From contig JAYFRF010000008.1 of NCBI GenBank assembly GCA_034926225.1, positions 62,001 to 126,000 of the forward strand: 64,000 nucleotides of DNA, in the 5' to 3' direction. The notes below the pieces were generated by a model. It ran no database searches, was not told where the DNA came from, and saw only the letters and a program-made list of their open reading frames with translations. This stretch comes from JAAZKA01 sp034926225 (GTDB lineage: Bacteria > Bacillota > Clostridia > Oscillospirales > QAMX01). Within the stretch, counting starts at the first letter, position 1, and the number at the start of each line of letters is the position of its first letter. Of this stretch, positions 16,856 through 24,799 are shown in pieces. A program made the translations under genes and the position numbers.

Positions 16856-18394
16856 ATGAAAAAGCGTCGTCTCGCAAAGCTCCTCGTCTCCGTTCTGCTC
16901 GCCGTTACACTGCTTGCCTCCACCGCGTTCGCGATCCCGAATTCCGTGAGGCAAGGGTCGTACCTGACCCCACAGGTGATGTACGAACAGGCGGAATACC
17001 TCGCCTATTACGTTTGCGTTCTCCACATCAACTCAGGGTACAATGACAATCCCCTGCTTCTCACCTATCAGAAGATCATGGATACCGACGAAGTTCTCTC
17101 TGCCAATCAGCTCCGCCGCGCCCTGATCAAATACTTCTCCGCCGACGAAGCAAACTATGACGCCTTCCTTGACGCCATGCTTGATCGCTACGATCCCTAT
17201 ACAAACCTCTTTACGCAGGAGGAATACGCCTCCGCCTATCCCGACAACGAGGATTACGTCGGCATCGGCTTCGTTTATCGTCCCTATGGGCCCTTCCTGA
17301 TCGTCGATTCCGTTTACGCCGATTCCCCCGCCGGGAAAGCGGGCGTGCAGGCCGGCGACAAGATCGTAAAAATTGCAGGTTCGGATATCCGCACTCTGAC
17401 GGAAGATGAACTCTCCGATCTGATGAACCGGTCTAGAGGCACCGACTTTTCCTTCTCCGTCCTCCGCGACGGAGAAGAAGGTCTGATCGAGTTTCGGGTC
17501 TCCCCCGGCGAGGTCGTCGTACCCTTTATCGAGTACGACATTCTCGATTCTCAGGTAGGCTACCTCGCGATCAATCGCTTCGAGGGCGACGCCTTTGATT
17601 CCGATCTTTCCACCGCCATCGCCGCCTTTCGGGATGCAAACGTGACCTCCCTCGTCATTGATCTGCGTGACAACCCCGGCGGCGGCGTGACCCAGCTTCT
17701 GACCGCTCTCAACGCCTTCGTTCCCGAGAAGGACACGCTCCTCTTTACCGAGCTGCACCGTGGACAGCGTACCCCCCATGTCTCCCTCGGCGGCGGCTAC
17801 GACCCCGGTGAGATTTTTATCCTCGTCAACGGCAACAGCGCCTCAAGCTCCGAAATCTTCTGCGGCGTTCTCTCCGATCTGGGAATCGCGACTACCGTCG
17901 GTACCGAAACCTACGGTAAGGGCCGCGGTCAGTCCGGCTACAACTTCGGCAGCGATATCCTGATGATCTCCTCCTCCGAGGTCGAATTGCCCGTCACCGG
18001 CCGCTATGACGGTCACGGCCTGACTCCCGATATCTTTGTAGAGGATGCCGAAATCGTCATCGATATCTCCGGGCTTGCACCCCTGGGCACCAAATATGCC
18101 ATCAAGGTCACCTCCGACCCCGCCGACATCCTCGCGCTCGAGCAGCGGCTTGCACTGATGGGCTACCTCTTTGAAACCCCCGATGAAGTCTTTGACACCG
18201 CGACCATTGCCGCCCTAGCCGACGTTTATGCAGCCCTCGGACAGCAGGCATCGAAAACCGCGTCCGTCAAGCTGCTCGCCGCACTCTCCGAAATGGTCGA
18301 GCGTATGGACGGCGCCTATTCCTACACCGACGCCGCTCTTGCCGCCGCATTGAATATCATTCTTGGCAACGCCGACACCGACGCTGCTGCATAA
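16856..18394 (+). CDS. S41-family C-terminal processing peptidase with PG-binding-like domain
   Basis: 512 residues. A signal peptide (KKRRLAKLLVSVLLAVTLLA, cleavage near AFA) is followed by a helical domain, a PDZ domain (GIGFVYRPYG to about VVVPF) and the S41 core. The catalytic Ser is in NGNSASSSEIF and the Lys in TETYGKGRGQ. The C-terminal part (ALEQRLALMGYL, TIAALADVYAALG) resembles a PG_binding_1 domain. It likely trims exported proteins outside the membrane near the wall. GGAAGGAAGG lies 5 bases before the ATG; an earlier in-frame start would run deep inside argS. Same operon as argS. Confidence 0.9.
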   Translation: MKKRRLAKLLVSVLLAVTLLASTAFAIPNSVRQGSYLTPQVMYEQAEYLAYYVCVLHINSGYNDNPLLLTYQKIMDTDEVLSANQLRRALIKYFSADEANYDAFLDAMLDRYDPYTNLFTQEEYASAYPDNEDYVGIGFVYRPYGPFLIVDSVYADSPAGKAGVQAGDKIVKIAGSDIRTLTEDELSDLMNRSRGTDFSFSVLRDGEEGLIEFRVSPGEVVVPFIEYDILDSQVGYLAINRFEGDAFDSDLSTAIAAFRDANVTSLVIDLRDNPGGGVTQLLTALNAFVPEKDTLLFTELHRGQRTPHVSLGGGYDPGEIFILVNGNSASSSEIFCGVLSDLGIATTVGTETYGKGRGQSGYNFGSDILMISSSEVELPVTGRYDGHGLTPDIFVEDAEIVIDISGLAPLGTKYAIKVTSDPADILALEQRLALMGYLFETPDEVFDTATIAALADVYAALGQQASKTASVKLLAALSEMVERMDGAYSYTDAALAAALNIILGNADTDAAA

Positions 18395-18418
18395 TTAATA
18401 CAAAAGGAGCCGATTCCC

Positions 18419-18748
18419 ATGAGTGAAGATTTTGGCAATGATTTCATCGTTCTCTCCGACGAAAACGGCGTTGAATCCGAATTTGAGCATCTCGATACTT
18501 TGGAGCACGAAGGCGCTACCTATATGGCTTTCATCCCCGCCGAAATGAGTCTCGCGGCGGAAGCCGAGCTTGTAATCCTCAAGCTCGAGCAGGATGAATC
18601 CGGCGATGATGTCCTCGTATCCGTCGACGACGAGGACCTGTTGAACACTTTATTCGAAATATTCTCCCAGCGCATCGATGAAGCGGAATTCTACGAGGAT
18701 TCCGACGAAGAAGACGCCGGGGAAGAGGATACCGAAGAAGATCAGTAA
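18419..18748 (+). CDS. DUF1292 acidic protein
   Basis: 109 residues, strongly acidic, with a C-terminal D/E-rich tail (EDSDEEDAGEEDTEED). The core (IVLSDENGVESEFEHLDTLE and TYMAFIPAE) matches the DUF1292/YrzB family common in Bacillota, which is usually found near alanyl-tRNA synthetase or cell-cycle genes. Function unknown. AAAAGGAG precedes the ATG. Last gene of the argS transcript, followed by a strong terminator. Confidence 0.82.
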   Translation: MSEDFGNDFIVLSDENGVESEFEHLDTLEHEGATYMAFIPAEMSLAAEAELVILKLEQDESGDDVLVSVDDEDLLNTLFEIFSQRIDEAEFYEDSDEEDAGEEDTEEDQ

Positions 18749-18764
18749 TTTTGCCGATAAACCG

Positions 18765-18803
18765 AAGCGCGAACCGAGTGAAAACCTCGGTTCGCGCTTT
18801 TTT
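18765..18803. terminator. Bidirectional rho-independent terminator
   Basis: AAGCGCGAACCGAG (18765-18778) pairs with CTCGGTTCGCGCTT (18786-18799), followed by TTTT on the plus strand. It serves the argS operon and probably the convergent gene ending at 18802. Confidence 0.9.
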
Positions 18804-19368
18804 AATGGATAACTCCGACTTTGTGCCATTTTAGGAAATCTGCAGCCGTTTTAACAATGAAATCCTTACAAAACGCCGGCGGATAGACATCTGAGGGCGT
18901 CCCTTCGGTACGGATATGCCACCTTCTGTTCTCTGCCACGTAGTCGCGTACCTTCTCCTCTGGAAAAGCCTCCCGCGTCGCGTATTCCGCTGGCGGACAC
19001 GCCGCCATCCGCTCCCATAACGCGGCAATCCATGGCTCATGGTGGTACATATACGCACTCGCTCGCGCAATCTCCTGACGGTACCGCGCCACCCCAAGCC
19101 GTTGAAAGCTTTCGAACACCAGCTCATCCCACACGCAGTCGAGATACAAATGCATCAGGATTCCCTGCCCGTACGCATCCTCCGATTCCGTCCTGAGCCG
19201 TAGCTCATCCAACGCAGCCCAGCGATCCGGGCGATCCCGGAAATGTGTGTGATCCTTGCACGCGCGGATATCCGCACAGTCCGGCGCCAGATTGCCGATA
19301 TAATATACAACCGGCGCGTCCGGCCATACCAGACGCGCTGTACTCAGATGGAACATGGAGGCTGACAT
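18802..19368 (-). CDS. Zinc-dependent phospholipase C-like protein
   Basis: 188 residues resembling the small Zn_dep_PLPC family of Clostridia. Likely metal ligands are the early His in SMFHLSTARLV, Asp in IGNLAPDCAD, the two His of KDHTHFR, and His/Asp in GILMHLYLDCVWD. The pattern matches the scaffold of bacterial zinc phospholipase C, but there is no signal peptide and the protein is short, so a lipid substrate is not certain. AAGGCAG precedes the ATG. Convergent with the DUF1292 gene. Confidence 0.6.
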   Translation of the reverse strand: MSASMFHLSTARLVWPDAPVVYYIGNLAPDCADIRACKDHTHFRDRPDRWAALDELRLRTESEDAYGQGILMHLYLDCVWDELVFESFQRLGVARYRQEIARASAYMYHHEPWIAALWERMAACPPAEYATREAFPEEKVRDYVAENRRWHIRTEGTPSDVYPPAFCKDFIVKTAADFLKWHKVGVIH

Positions 19369-19398
19369 GAACTGCCTTCTTTCCTAAAAACTCCCCCT

Positions 19399-20676
19399 TT
19401 ACCGGGGCATTGTCGTAAAATCAGTCACCTTCGAACAATTTCGTCCGTTATTCTTTGCATAATACAGGTTATCGTCCGCGATCTTGACTAGGAACTGTAT
19501 ATTGCTCTTTTCAACATCCCCATACGGCAGGATGACGGCGCCGCCGGAAATCGTGACGCGGCGATGGTCGGCGAACAAATCCATCTCCCGTACGTTTCGC
19601 AGAATATCGGCAATGATCTCCTCCGCTTGCTTGCGATTATCCACTGTCATTGCCGCGAGAAACTCTTCTCCGCCGTATCGTACCAGTACATTCGGCGGAG
19701 CGTGTAAAACCTTCGCAATGGTTTCCGATATCGCTTTTAAACATTCGTCGCCCTTTTCATGACCGTAAGTATCATTGACAGCCTTGAAATGGTCTATATC
19801 AATCATTAGTATCACCAGGAAGCGATGGATATTCCTCTTGATCTGCAGATTCTTCCGGAACATCTCGTTAAAATACCTTCTGTTATACGCGTTTGTCAGC
19901 GGATCGACATACAGCTGTTCCCGGCGGATACGCATATAACGTATGTAAATGAATAAAAACAAGCCTAAAAGCGCCAGCGACGTCGTTAAATACAACGCGA
20001 CGATGTGGGATATGATCATCTCCTTATATGGCAACATTGTATCGATGTCCATGTCAACGCCCACCATCCCGATGAAGCTGCCTTCCGTCGTATACACCGG
20101 TGCGTACCCTACAAGAACCTCGCCCCACTCGTCCTTTATGATCGCATAGGCGGCTTCCCGCGCTTCCAGGATCGCCCTTGACTGAACGCCGAGGATGGAA
20201 TACCGACGGTAGTCCTCGTAATAACTGCCGTCCTCCAGACGCTCCTCCACCTGACCGTCCTTGCGCACAACGATGTCAAGCAGGTACATCACGTCCAACT
20301 CCGTACCCGGTTTGGCATGGTAATAGCTCTGATTGTCTATGTTAACCCGATACTTGATCTCCTCTTCCTCCAGAGGAACATATAAATAGATGAAACGCAG
20401 CTTCTGCCGGTACTCTTCCGCATTTACGGATGCCGTAAATTGTAAATTAATATCACTCTTGGCCGCTTCCTCAAAGCTCATCGCCTTCAGCGCCGCCACA
20501 TCGCTGTCCGACAGCGTCAGATTCCCCGCAAATTCCATCGCGTAATCCGTGACGCTTTCTCCCAATACGTTTAGGAATTCCTCTGTGATATCGCGTTCAC
20601 TTTTTACCAGCACCGCCGTGCTGATCCCCAGGAAGAGAACCGCTGAAACAATCATTATAATCACATTCTTGCGCAT
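19399..20676 (-). CDS. Membrane diguanylate cyclase (GGDEF)
   Basis: About 425 residues. Membrane segments (near 6-25 and about 220-245) enclose an extracytoplasmic sensor with a Cache-like look (APVYTTEGSFIGMVGVDMDI). A GGDEF domain follows, with MIDIDHFKAVNDTYGHEKGDE and the active-site RYGGEEF. It should make c-di-GMP from GTP in response to an external ligand. The RxxD inhibitory site is not seen before the GGEEF. The ATG at 20676 is chosen: GGGGGAG lies upstream, inside the longer GTG-start reading. Confidence 0.88.
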   Translation of the reverse strand: MRKNVIIMIVSAVLFLGISTAVLVKSERDITEEFLNVLGESVTDYAMEFAGNLTLSDSDVAALKAMSFEEAAKSDINLQFTASVNAEEYRQKLRFIYLYVPLEEEEIKYRVNIDNQSYYHAKPGTELDVMYLLDIVVRKDGQVEERLEDGSYYEDYRRYSILGVQSRAILEAREAAYAIIKDEWGEVLVGYAPVYTTEGSFIGMVGVDMDIDTMLPYKEMIISHIVALYLTTSLALLGLFLFIYIRYMRIRREQLYVDPLTNAYNRRYFNEMFRKNLQIKRNIHRFLVILMIDIDHFKAVNDTYGHEKGDECLKAISETIAKVLHAPPNVLVRYGGEEFLAAMTVDNRKQAEEIIADILRNVREMDLFADHRRVTISGGAVILPYGDVEKSNIQFLVKIADDNLYYAKNNGRNCSKVTDFTTMPR

Positions 20677-20760
20677 TGTCTTATATTCTCTCCCCCATGT
20701 CACAACGGCTATTGCAGCACTTTATACGAATTTTTTTTATATTTCGACTTTTTTTCTTTT

Positions 20761-20789
20761 ATTTTAGCACATTCATCGTTTATTGTCAA
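20761..20789 (-). promoter_or_regulatory. Sigma-70-type promoter for the GGDEF gene
   Basis: On the minus strand TTGACA (20789-20784), 17 bases, TAAAAT (20766-20761), about 85 bases before the ATG. The long AT-rich leader (20677-20760) holds no other feature I can name. Confidence 0.75.
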
Positions 20790-20870
20790 ACTTTTTTTCT
20801 CCCTCTTGGTCCTTGCATCCTCTCATTCCCGCCGCGTCTCTTTTTTGCGTTCCCCTGCCGGACGATATGC

Positions 20871-21272
20871 CTATTTTTCGTCGCCTTCGGCAAGCATTTT
20901 CTGTAAATACTTCGGCAACCGTGACAGCGCATCCTCATACGCATGATCGAGCATCATCTGCAGCTCGTCCTCCGGCACCTCACAGCTCTCGTCCTCCCGC
21001 AGTAAAATCGTATTCCAGTACGGCTGCTGAGACAGCGGACAGTAATACCCCCGCAGGATCGTTTCCGGGTACACTTCCCGGAAAAACAGCGCTTCCGATG
21101 GATGCGCCCGCAGCGTCACATTCCGCAGCCCCGGCCTGTTCCAGAACTGCACGAAGATCGGCGTCCGCTTCCCCGCGCGGATACGTACGCAGGCCGGCTC
21201 GTCGCCGAAGGGGTAATCAAGATAGGTATGCGGCAATCCAAGGCTGTAGGCGATCAGCGTCTGTACCGTCAT
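20871..21272 (-). CDS. MmcQ/YjbR family protein
   Basis: 133 residues of the MmcQ/YjbR (CyaY-like fold) family: LPHTYLDYPFGDEPACVRI near the start, then NVTLRAHPSEALFFRE and WNTILLREDE. Members are small, often stand-alone, and proposed to bind DNA, with little direct evidence. GGAGGGAG immediately precedes the ATG at 21272, so this start is preferred to 21290. It is monocistronic. The role is unknown. Confidence 0.78.
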   Translation of the reverse strand: MTVQTLIAYSLGLPHTYLDYPFGDEPACVRIRAGKRTPIFVQFWNRPGLRNVTLRAHPSEALFFREVYPETILRGYYCPLSQQPYWNTILLREDESCEVPEDELQMMLDHAYEDALSRLPKYLQKMLAEGDEK

Positions 21273-21363
21273 CCGCGGCTCCCTCCTCATGTTCTTACTA
21301 TTCCGAATTGTATCACGTTGATAGAAATGCTCCGAAGCCCTATCGATGACTTCGGAGCGTTTT

Positions 21364-21591
21364 TTACAGATTTACTGTGGACGTATACTCCACTTTGATG
21401 TTGCCGTCCTTCGCCCGGGAAAACTTCGCTTTATTCCCGTTGCCATCCTCGATGGCCATCTTCTCGATCTTATTATCCACGAAGAAATTCGCCGCCTCGC
21501 ACTCGACAAACGACGACCAGCGGCCGCGTCTCGCCTTCTCCGGGTCCAGCTCCTCCTCCATCGTCAGTTCCTTCTTTTCTTCTTCGCTCAT
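21364..21591 (-). CDS. Small conserved-looking hypothetical protein
   Basis: 75 residues. An acidic N-terminal helix (SEEEKKELTMEEELDPEKA) is followed by a small strand-rich part (SSFVECEAANFFVDNKIEKM, KVEYTSTVNL). AAAGGA precedes the ATG. The frame is open further upstream, but that part overlaps the intergenic palindrome at 21671 and lacks a ribosome site. I do not recognise the family. It is divergent from the XRE regulator gene, which may control it. Confidence 0.55.
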   Translation of the reverse strand: MSEEEKKELTMEEELDPEKARRGRWSSFVECEAANFFVDNKIEKMAIEDGNGNKAKFSRAKDGNIKVEYTSTVNL

Positions 21592-21670
21592 GGTATATTT
21601 TCCTTTCATACTTAGGCTGATACGGATAGTATACCACACGCCTCCCGCATTTGCAAGCGAATTCTGCCGT

Positions 21671-21693
21671 TTGTCCAACCTGTGGTTGGACAA
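21671..21693. promoter_or_regulatory. Perfect palindrome, putative operator
   Basis: TTGTCCAACC, TGT, GGTTGGACAA: 10-base perfect arms around a 3-base centre, between the divergent small gene (start 21591) and the XRE regulator gene (start 21829). The geometry suits a dimeric HTH repressor; the regulator is inferred. Confidence 0.55.
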
Positions 21694-21828
21694 TTCGTCC
21701 GTTTTCAAACCAATCCGTGCTTGCATTCCCGAGCATTTTTACGTATACTGGATCCAAGGAAACGGAGATTGGAAGGCCTTCACAATGATCCTGCTCCCGT
21801 ATATTTTTTTACGGAGGGTTTAAAACCT

Positions 21829-22575
21829 ATGACACAGCTATCCATATCCCTAAGCGCCCTGCGACGCGAAAAAGGCATCACGCAGGAGGAGCTTGCCGCA
21901 GCGCTCGGCGTAACCAATCAGGCGGTATCCAAATGGGAAACGGGCATCTGCTGCCCCGATATCCAAGCTTTACCGGAAATCGCCGACTATTTTCATGTGA
22001 CGCTCGACGATCTATTCGGCCGAAAGCCTGCCCAAACCTATGAAACCCTCTATCTTGAGCTGCGCGCCTTCTTTGAAACGTCCCCGCGCGAGGACGCTTT
22101 CTCCCTCGCCGTATCCCTCGCGGGCCTTCTCCACGAATGCGCCTTCACCTACGGCTACCGCGACAGCGTCCCGTGGGATACCTCCCGTATACGCGGCTGC
22201 GACGATGGATGGGGGTATTCCGCCAAAGCGGAAGCCGAGGGCGTCACCGTACGACGCGGCGGTACCGTCCTCCTTTGTGACCGCCGGCGCGATACGCCTG
22301 CCGACGCATCCGCGCTGCGGCGGATTGCGAACAATCTTGCAAGCTTCACGGATCGGGACGCTCTGCGTGTTTACTTTGCGCTGTATGAGCTGGGTCTTGC
22401 GGATCAAAAGCGCTATATCCCTACGACAGATATCGCCGCCCATGCGCATTTGAGCGAGGAACGCACGGATGCCGCACTCGATCGTCTGCCGGTGGAGGCG
22501 GACGATACTGACGCGTACCGGCTGAGTGGAGAAGCGCTTGCCTATGCGCCGGTTTTAAAGCTGTTATCTCACTAA
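21829..22575 (+). CDS. XRE-family transcriptional regulator
   Basis: 248 residues. The N-terminal HTH (LSALRREKGITQEELAAALG, VTNQAVSKWETGICCPD) is a clear XRE/Cro domain of the Bacillota NQAVSKWE type. The remaining 170 residues are not a domain I recognise and may sense a ligand or mediate dimerisation. ACGGAGGG lies 10 bases before the ATG; the longer open frame from 21682 includes the palindrome and is not likely translated. It may act on the palindrome at 21671-21693 and so on its own gene. Confidence 0.82.
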   Translation: MTQLSISLSALRREKGITQEELAAALGVTNQAVSKWETGICCPDIQALPEIADYFHVTLDDLFGRKPAQTYETLYLELRAFFETSPREDAFSLAVSLAGLLHECAFTYGYRDSVPWDTSRIRGCDDGWGYSAKAEAEGVTVRRGGTVLLCDRRRDTPADASALRRIANNLASFTDRDALRVYFALYELGLADQKRYIPTTDIAAHAHLSEERTDAALDRLPVEADDTDAYRLSGEALAYAPVLKLLSH

Positions 22576-22631
22576 AACATATACCTCTACTGTACCGTTT
22601 TGTAGTACTCGTTTTGTACTATTCAGTAATA

Positions 22632-22672
22632 TTGCGCCTGCCGAACAGAGGCATTCTGTTTGGCAGGCGCAA
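22632..22672. terminator. Stem-loop between convergent XRE and GNAT genes
   Basis: An 18-base arm (22632-22649) pairs with 22655-22672 with one G-T mismatch and a 5-base loop. Its position between convergent genes suggests termination, but no long T-run follows on either strand. Confidence 0.6.
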
Positions 22673-22675
22673 ATA

Positions 22676-23251
22676 CTATGTTAGATCTTTTTTCTCCAGT
22701 ATCGCATACACCCGCTCATCCGGAAGCTTCCAGATGGGCGTGATCGGTTCCGGCGTCGCGCCGTGTGGTGCGATCTCCTTTTCGTAAATGCCGACATCCT
22801 GCCACGCACCGCATTTATAACCCGAATGATGGTAGGTGCCGACACGCGCAAAGCCGAGCGCCCTATGCAGCCGTTCACTTTTTTCATTCGGGATTCTGAC
22901 AAAGCCGTAAGCCGTTTTAACGCCCTGTATTCTCAGTAGCTCGAGCAGTACGGCATACATCCTCCTGCCGATTCCTCTCGATACAAACTCGCGGTCGACA
23001 TAAATCGACAGCTCCGCATTCCACTGGTATGCCTCCCGTTCCCGATGCCGGTGCGCGTACGCATAACCCACAATCTGCCCCGCTTCCTCCCAGACCAGAT
23101 ACGGATACACCTCCGTGATATGCCCGATCCGTTCGGTAAACTCCCGCTCCTCCGGCAGCGTATACTCAAACGTAACCGGCGTGTCTATGTACTGCCCATA
23201 AATCCGTAAAAGTGCGGCGCTGTCCTGCGCTACAGCGAATCGCATCCCCAT
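22676..23251 (-). CDS. GNAT N-acetyltransferase, phosphinothricin acetyltransferase-like
   Basis: 191 residues. The Pat/YncA-type pattern is clear: IYGQYIDTPVTFEYTLPE at the start, VGYAYAHRHREREAYQWNAE, the acetyl-CoA loop SRGIGRRMYAVLLE, and ALGFARVGTYHHSGYKCGAW near the end. It transfers an acetyl group from acetyl-CoA to an amine. Phosphinothricin-like compounds or methionine derivatives are typical substrates, but the true one is unknown. GGGAGAG precedes the ATG. Confidence 0.83.
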   Translation of the reverse strand: MGMRFAVAQDSAALLRIYGQYIDTPVTFEYTLPEEREFTERIGHITEVYPYLVWEEAGQIVGYAYAHRHREREAYQWNAELSIYVDREFVSRGIGRRMYAVLLELLRIQGVKTAYGFVRIPNEKSERLHRALGFARVGTYHHSGYKCGAWQDVGIYEKEIAPHGATPEPITPIWKLPDERVYAILEKKDLT

Positions 23252-23335
23252 TTCTTTTCTCTCCCTTTATCTGTAAGAATCGCTCCGTGCCGTGTATATT
23301 TCCTCTTGAAAAATGCCCGGCATCGCGGTATACTG

Positions 23336-23812
23336 TCAGTCGAGGATAATCTCCATATATCGACGGAAAGTGTGCAGCCCATACCGCTCGTAAAATTTCA
23401 TCGCGGCGGCGTTAAATTCCCATACATTCAAATCGAGATTATGGCACCCATTCTCCACAGCAAACGCTTTCGCCGCATCCATCAGCTTCGTACCGACGCC
23501 CATGCCGCGCATCGATTCATCCACGCACAGATCGTCGATATACAGCGTGCGCATGTCCCGCAGCAGCGGATGGTTTTCCCTAATCTTAAGCTGGCAAAAT
23601 ACATAGCCCGCAAATGCGCCGTCCGCTTCTGCGACGAAAATCGGCGCATCCGGCAGCCGCAGCAGCCGCTCAAACTCCCCTGCGTCGTACTTCGCCGCCC
23701 CCTCGCGGAACACATCCGGTCGCCCTGCCTCATGCAGCGCCGCTATCTGTTTTAAAAGCCGCAGCACATTGCAAAAGTCTCCCTCGCACGCTCTCCTGAT
23801 CGTGATTTCCAA
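23336..23812 (-). CDS. GNAT N-acetyltransferase
   Basis: 158 residues. LEITIRRACEGDFCNVLRLL opens the fold. The acetyl-CoA loop is DESMRGMGVGTKLMDAA, with LDLNVWEFNAAAMKFYERYG afterwards. The substrate is unknown. The start is a TTG at 23812 with AAGGA about 8 bases upstream. The longer frame to 23872 is excluded because a consensus promoter occupies 23844-23872. The gene is divergent from the AAC(3)-like gene. Confidence 0.82.
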   Translation of the reverse strand: MEITIRRACEGDFCNVLRLLKQIAALHEAGRPDVFREGAAKYDAGEFERLLRLPDAPIFVAEADGAFAGYVFCQLKIRENHPLLRDMRTLYIDDLCVDESMRGMGVGTKLMDAAKAFAVENGCHNLDLNVWEFNAAAMKFYERYGLHTFRRYMEIILD

Positions 23813-23843
23813 GTCTGTTTCCTTCTTTTTCGCGTTTTCTTCT

Positions 23844-23872
23844 ATTATATAGTCTTTTTTACAGAATGTCAA
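23844..23872 (-). promoter_or_regulatory. Near-consensus promoter for the GNAT gene
   Basis: On the minus strand TTGACA (23872-23867), 17 bases, TATAAT (23849-23844), 31 bases before the TTG start at 23812. Both hexamers are perfect. Confidence 0.9.
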
Positions 23873-23898
23873 TCCGTGTTAACAGGAGGATTCTCAAC

Positions 23899-24735
23899 AT
23901 GACCGTGTACAAACGTGACATCCGCCGCGCACTCGAACTGTCCGGTATCCACGCAGGGGATACGCTGCTCGTCCATTCCTCCCTCAAAAGCATGGGATAC
24001 GTCGATGGCGGTCCCGACGCTGTAATCGACGCCTGTCTGGAGGCGCTCGGCCCCTCCGGTACTCTCGTCATGCCGACCCTCATCCAGAAAAACTTTCCGG
24101 ACGCCTATCGCACCTGGCATCTCGATAAGCCCTCCGACGTCGGTCTCATCACCGAAACCTTCCGTCAGCGTCCGGAATCCATCCGCAGCGATCAGGCTAC
24201 CCACTCCGTCGCCGCGCAAGGCCCGCTTGCGGAATTTCTCACCCGCGATCACGGCAAGTACGGCCGCCGTATCGGGGCCTTTGGCGATACCCCGTTCGCT
24301 GTTTGTTCTCCGTGGCAGAAGCTCTACGATCTCAATGCCAAAGTGCTCCTGCTCGGCGTCACGATGAAGTCCAACACCTGTAAGCATCTCACGGAGTATC
24401 AGATGGTCGACGACCTGCTTTCCTATGTCGACGACGACGAAGTACGCGCATCCCTCGCCGCACGTCTGCGCGATCACAGCAACTATACAGACCCTTCCCG
24501 CGTATGGCTGTTCTCCTCCGGTGAAAAGTGTCAGGCCGCCGTGACCGAGGCGGGATTGCTGCGCCAGACCCTCTGCGGCGACGCGGTCTTCACCGTCTAC
24601 CGCGTGAAGGATACCAACGACCACACCGAAAAGCTTTTCTACAGCAATCCCGCCGCCTGGTATGGCGAAAATGTCGTCTTATGGCTAAACGACGCCATCC
24701 GCGCCGGCTCCTATTCTCCGTACCGTCTTTCTTAA
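23899..24735 (+). CDS. Aminoglycoside 3-N-acetyltransferase-like (AAC(3)) protein
   Basis: 278 residues of the antibiotic_NAT family: DTLLVHSSLKSMGYVDGG near the start, LGPSGTLVMPT, ESIRSDQATHSVAAQGP and LLLGVTMKSNTCKHLTEYQM. The family moves acetyl from acetyl-CoA to the 3-amino group of aminoglycosides. Many chromosomal members of Bacillota have other or unknown substrates, so resistance should not be assumed. AGGAGGA precedes the ATG, so the open upstream frame from 23866 is set aside. Ends in a strong bidirectional terminator. Confidence 0.85.
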   Translation: MTVYKRDIRRALELSGIHAGDTLLVHSSLKSMGYVDGGPDAVIDACLEALGPSGTLVMPTLIQKNFPDAYRTWHLDKPSDVGLITETFRQRPESIRSDQATHSVAAQGPLAEFLTRDHGKYGRRIGAFGDTPFAVCSPWQKLYDLNAKVLLLGVTMKSNTCKHLTEYQMVDDLLSYVDDDEVRASLAARLRDHSNYTDPSRVWLFSSGEKCQAAVTEAGLLRQTLCGDAVFTVYRVKDTNDHTEKLFYSNPAAWYGENVVLWLNDAIRAGSYSPYRLS

Positions 24736-24751
24736 TGAGGAACGCCGTAAT

Positions 24752-24792
24752 AAGAAGGGAAGGGGCATACGCATGCCCCTTCCCTTCTTTTA
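24752..24792. terminator. Bidirectional terminator
   Basis: AAGAAGGGAAGGGGCAT (24752-24768) pairs perfectly with 24773-24789 around a 4-base loop, between the convergent AAC(3)-like and lysozyme genes. Confidence 0.9.
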
Positions 24793-24799
24793 TCCTCGC

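Noticed and set aside
20871..21591. Toxin-antitoxin pair (MmcQ-like gene and small acidic protein)
   Set aside because: The genes are separated by about 90 bases, are not overlapping, and neither matches a known toxin or antitoxin family.
23899..24735. Acquired aminoglycoside-resistance gene
   Set aside because: The AAC(3)-like gene has the same base composition as its neighbours and no mobile element around it; a chromosomal family member with another role is more likely.
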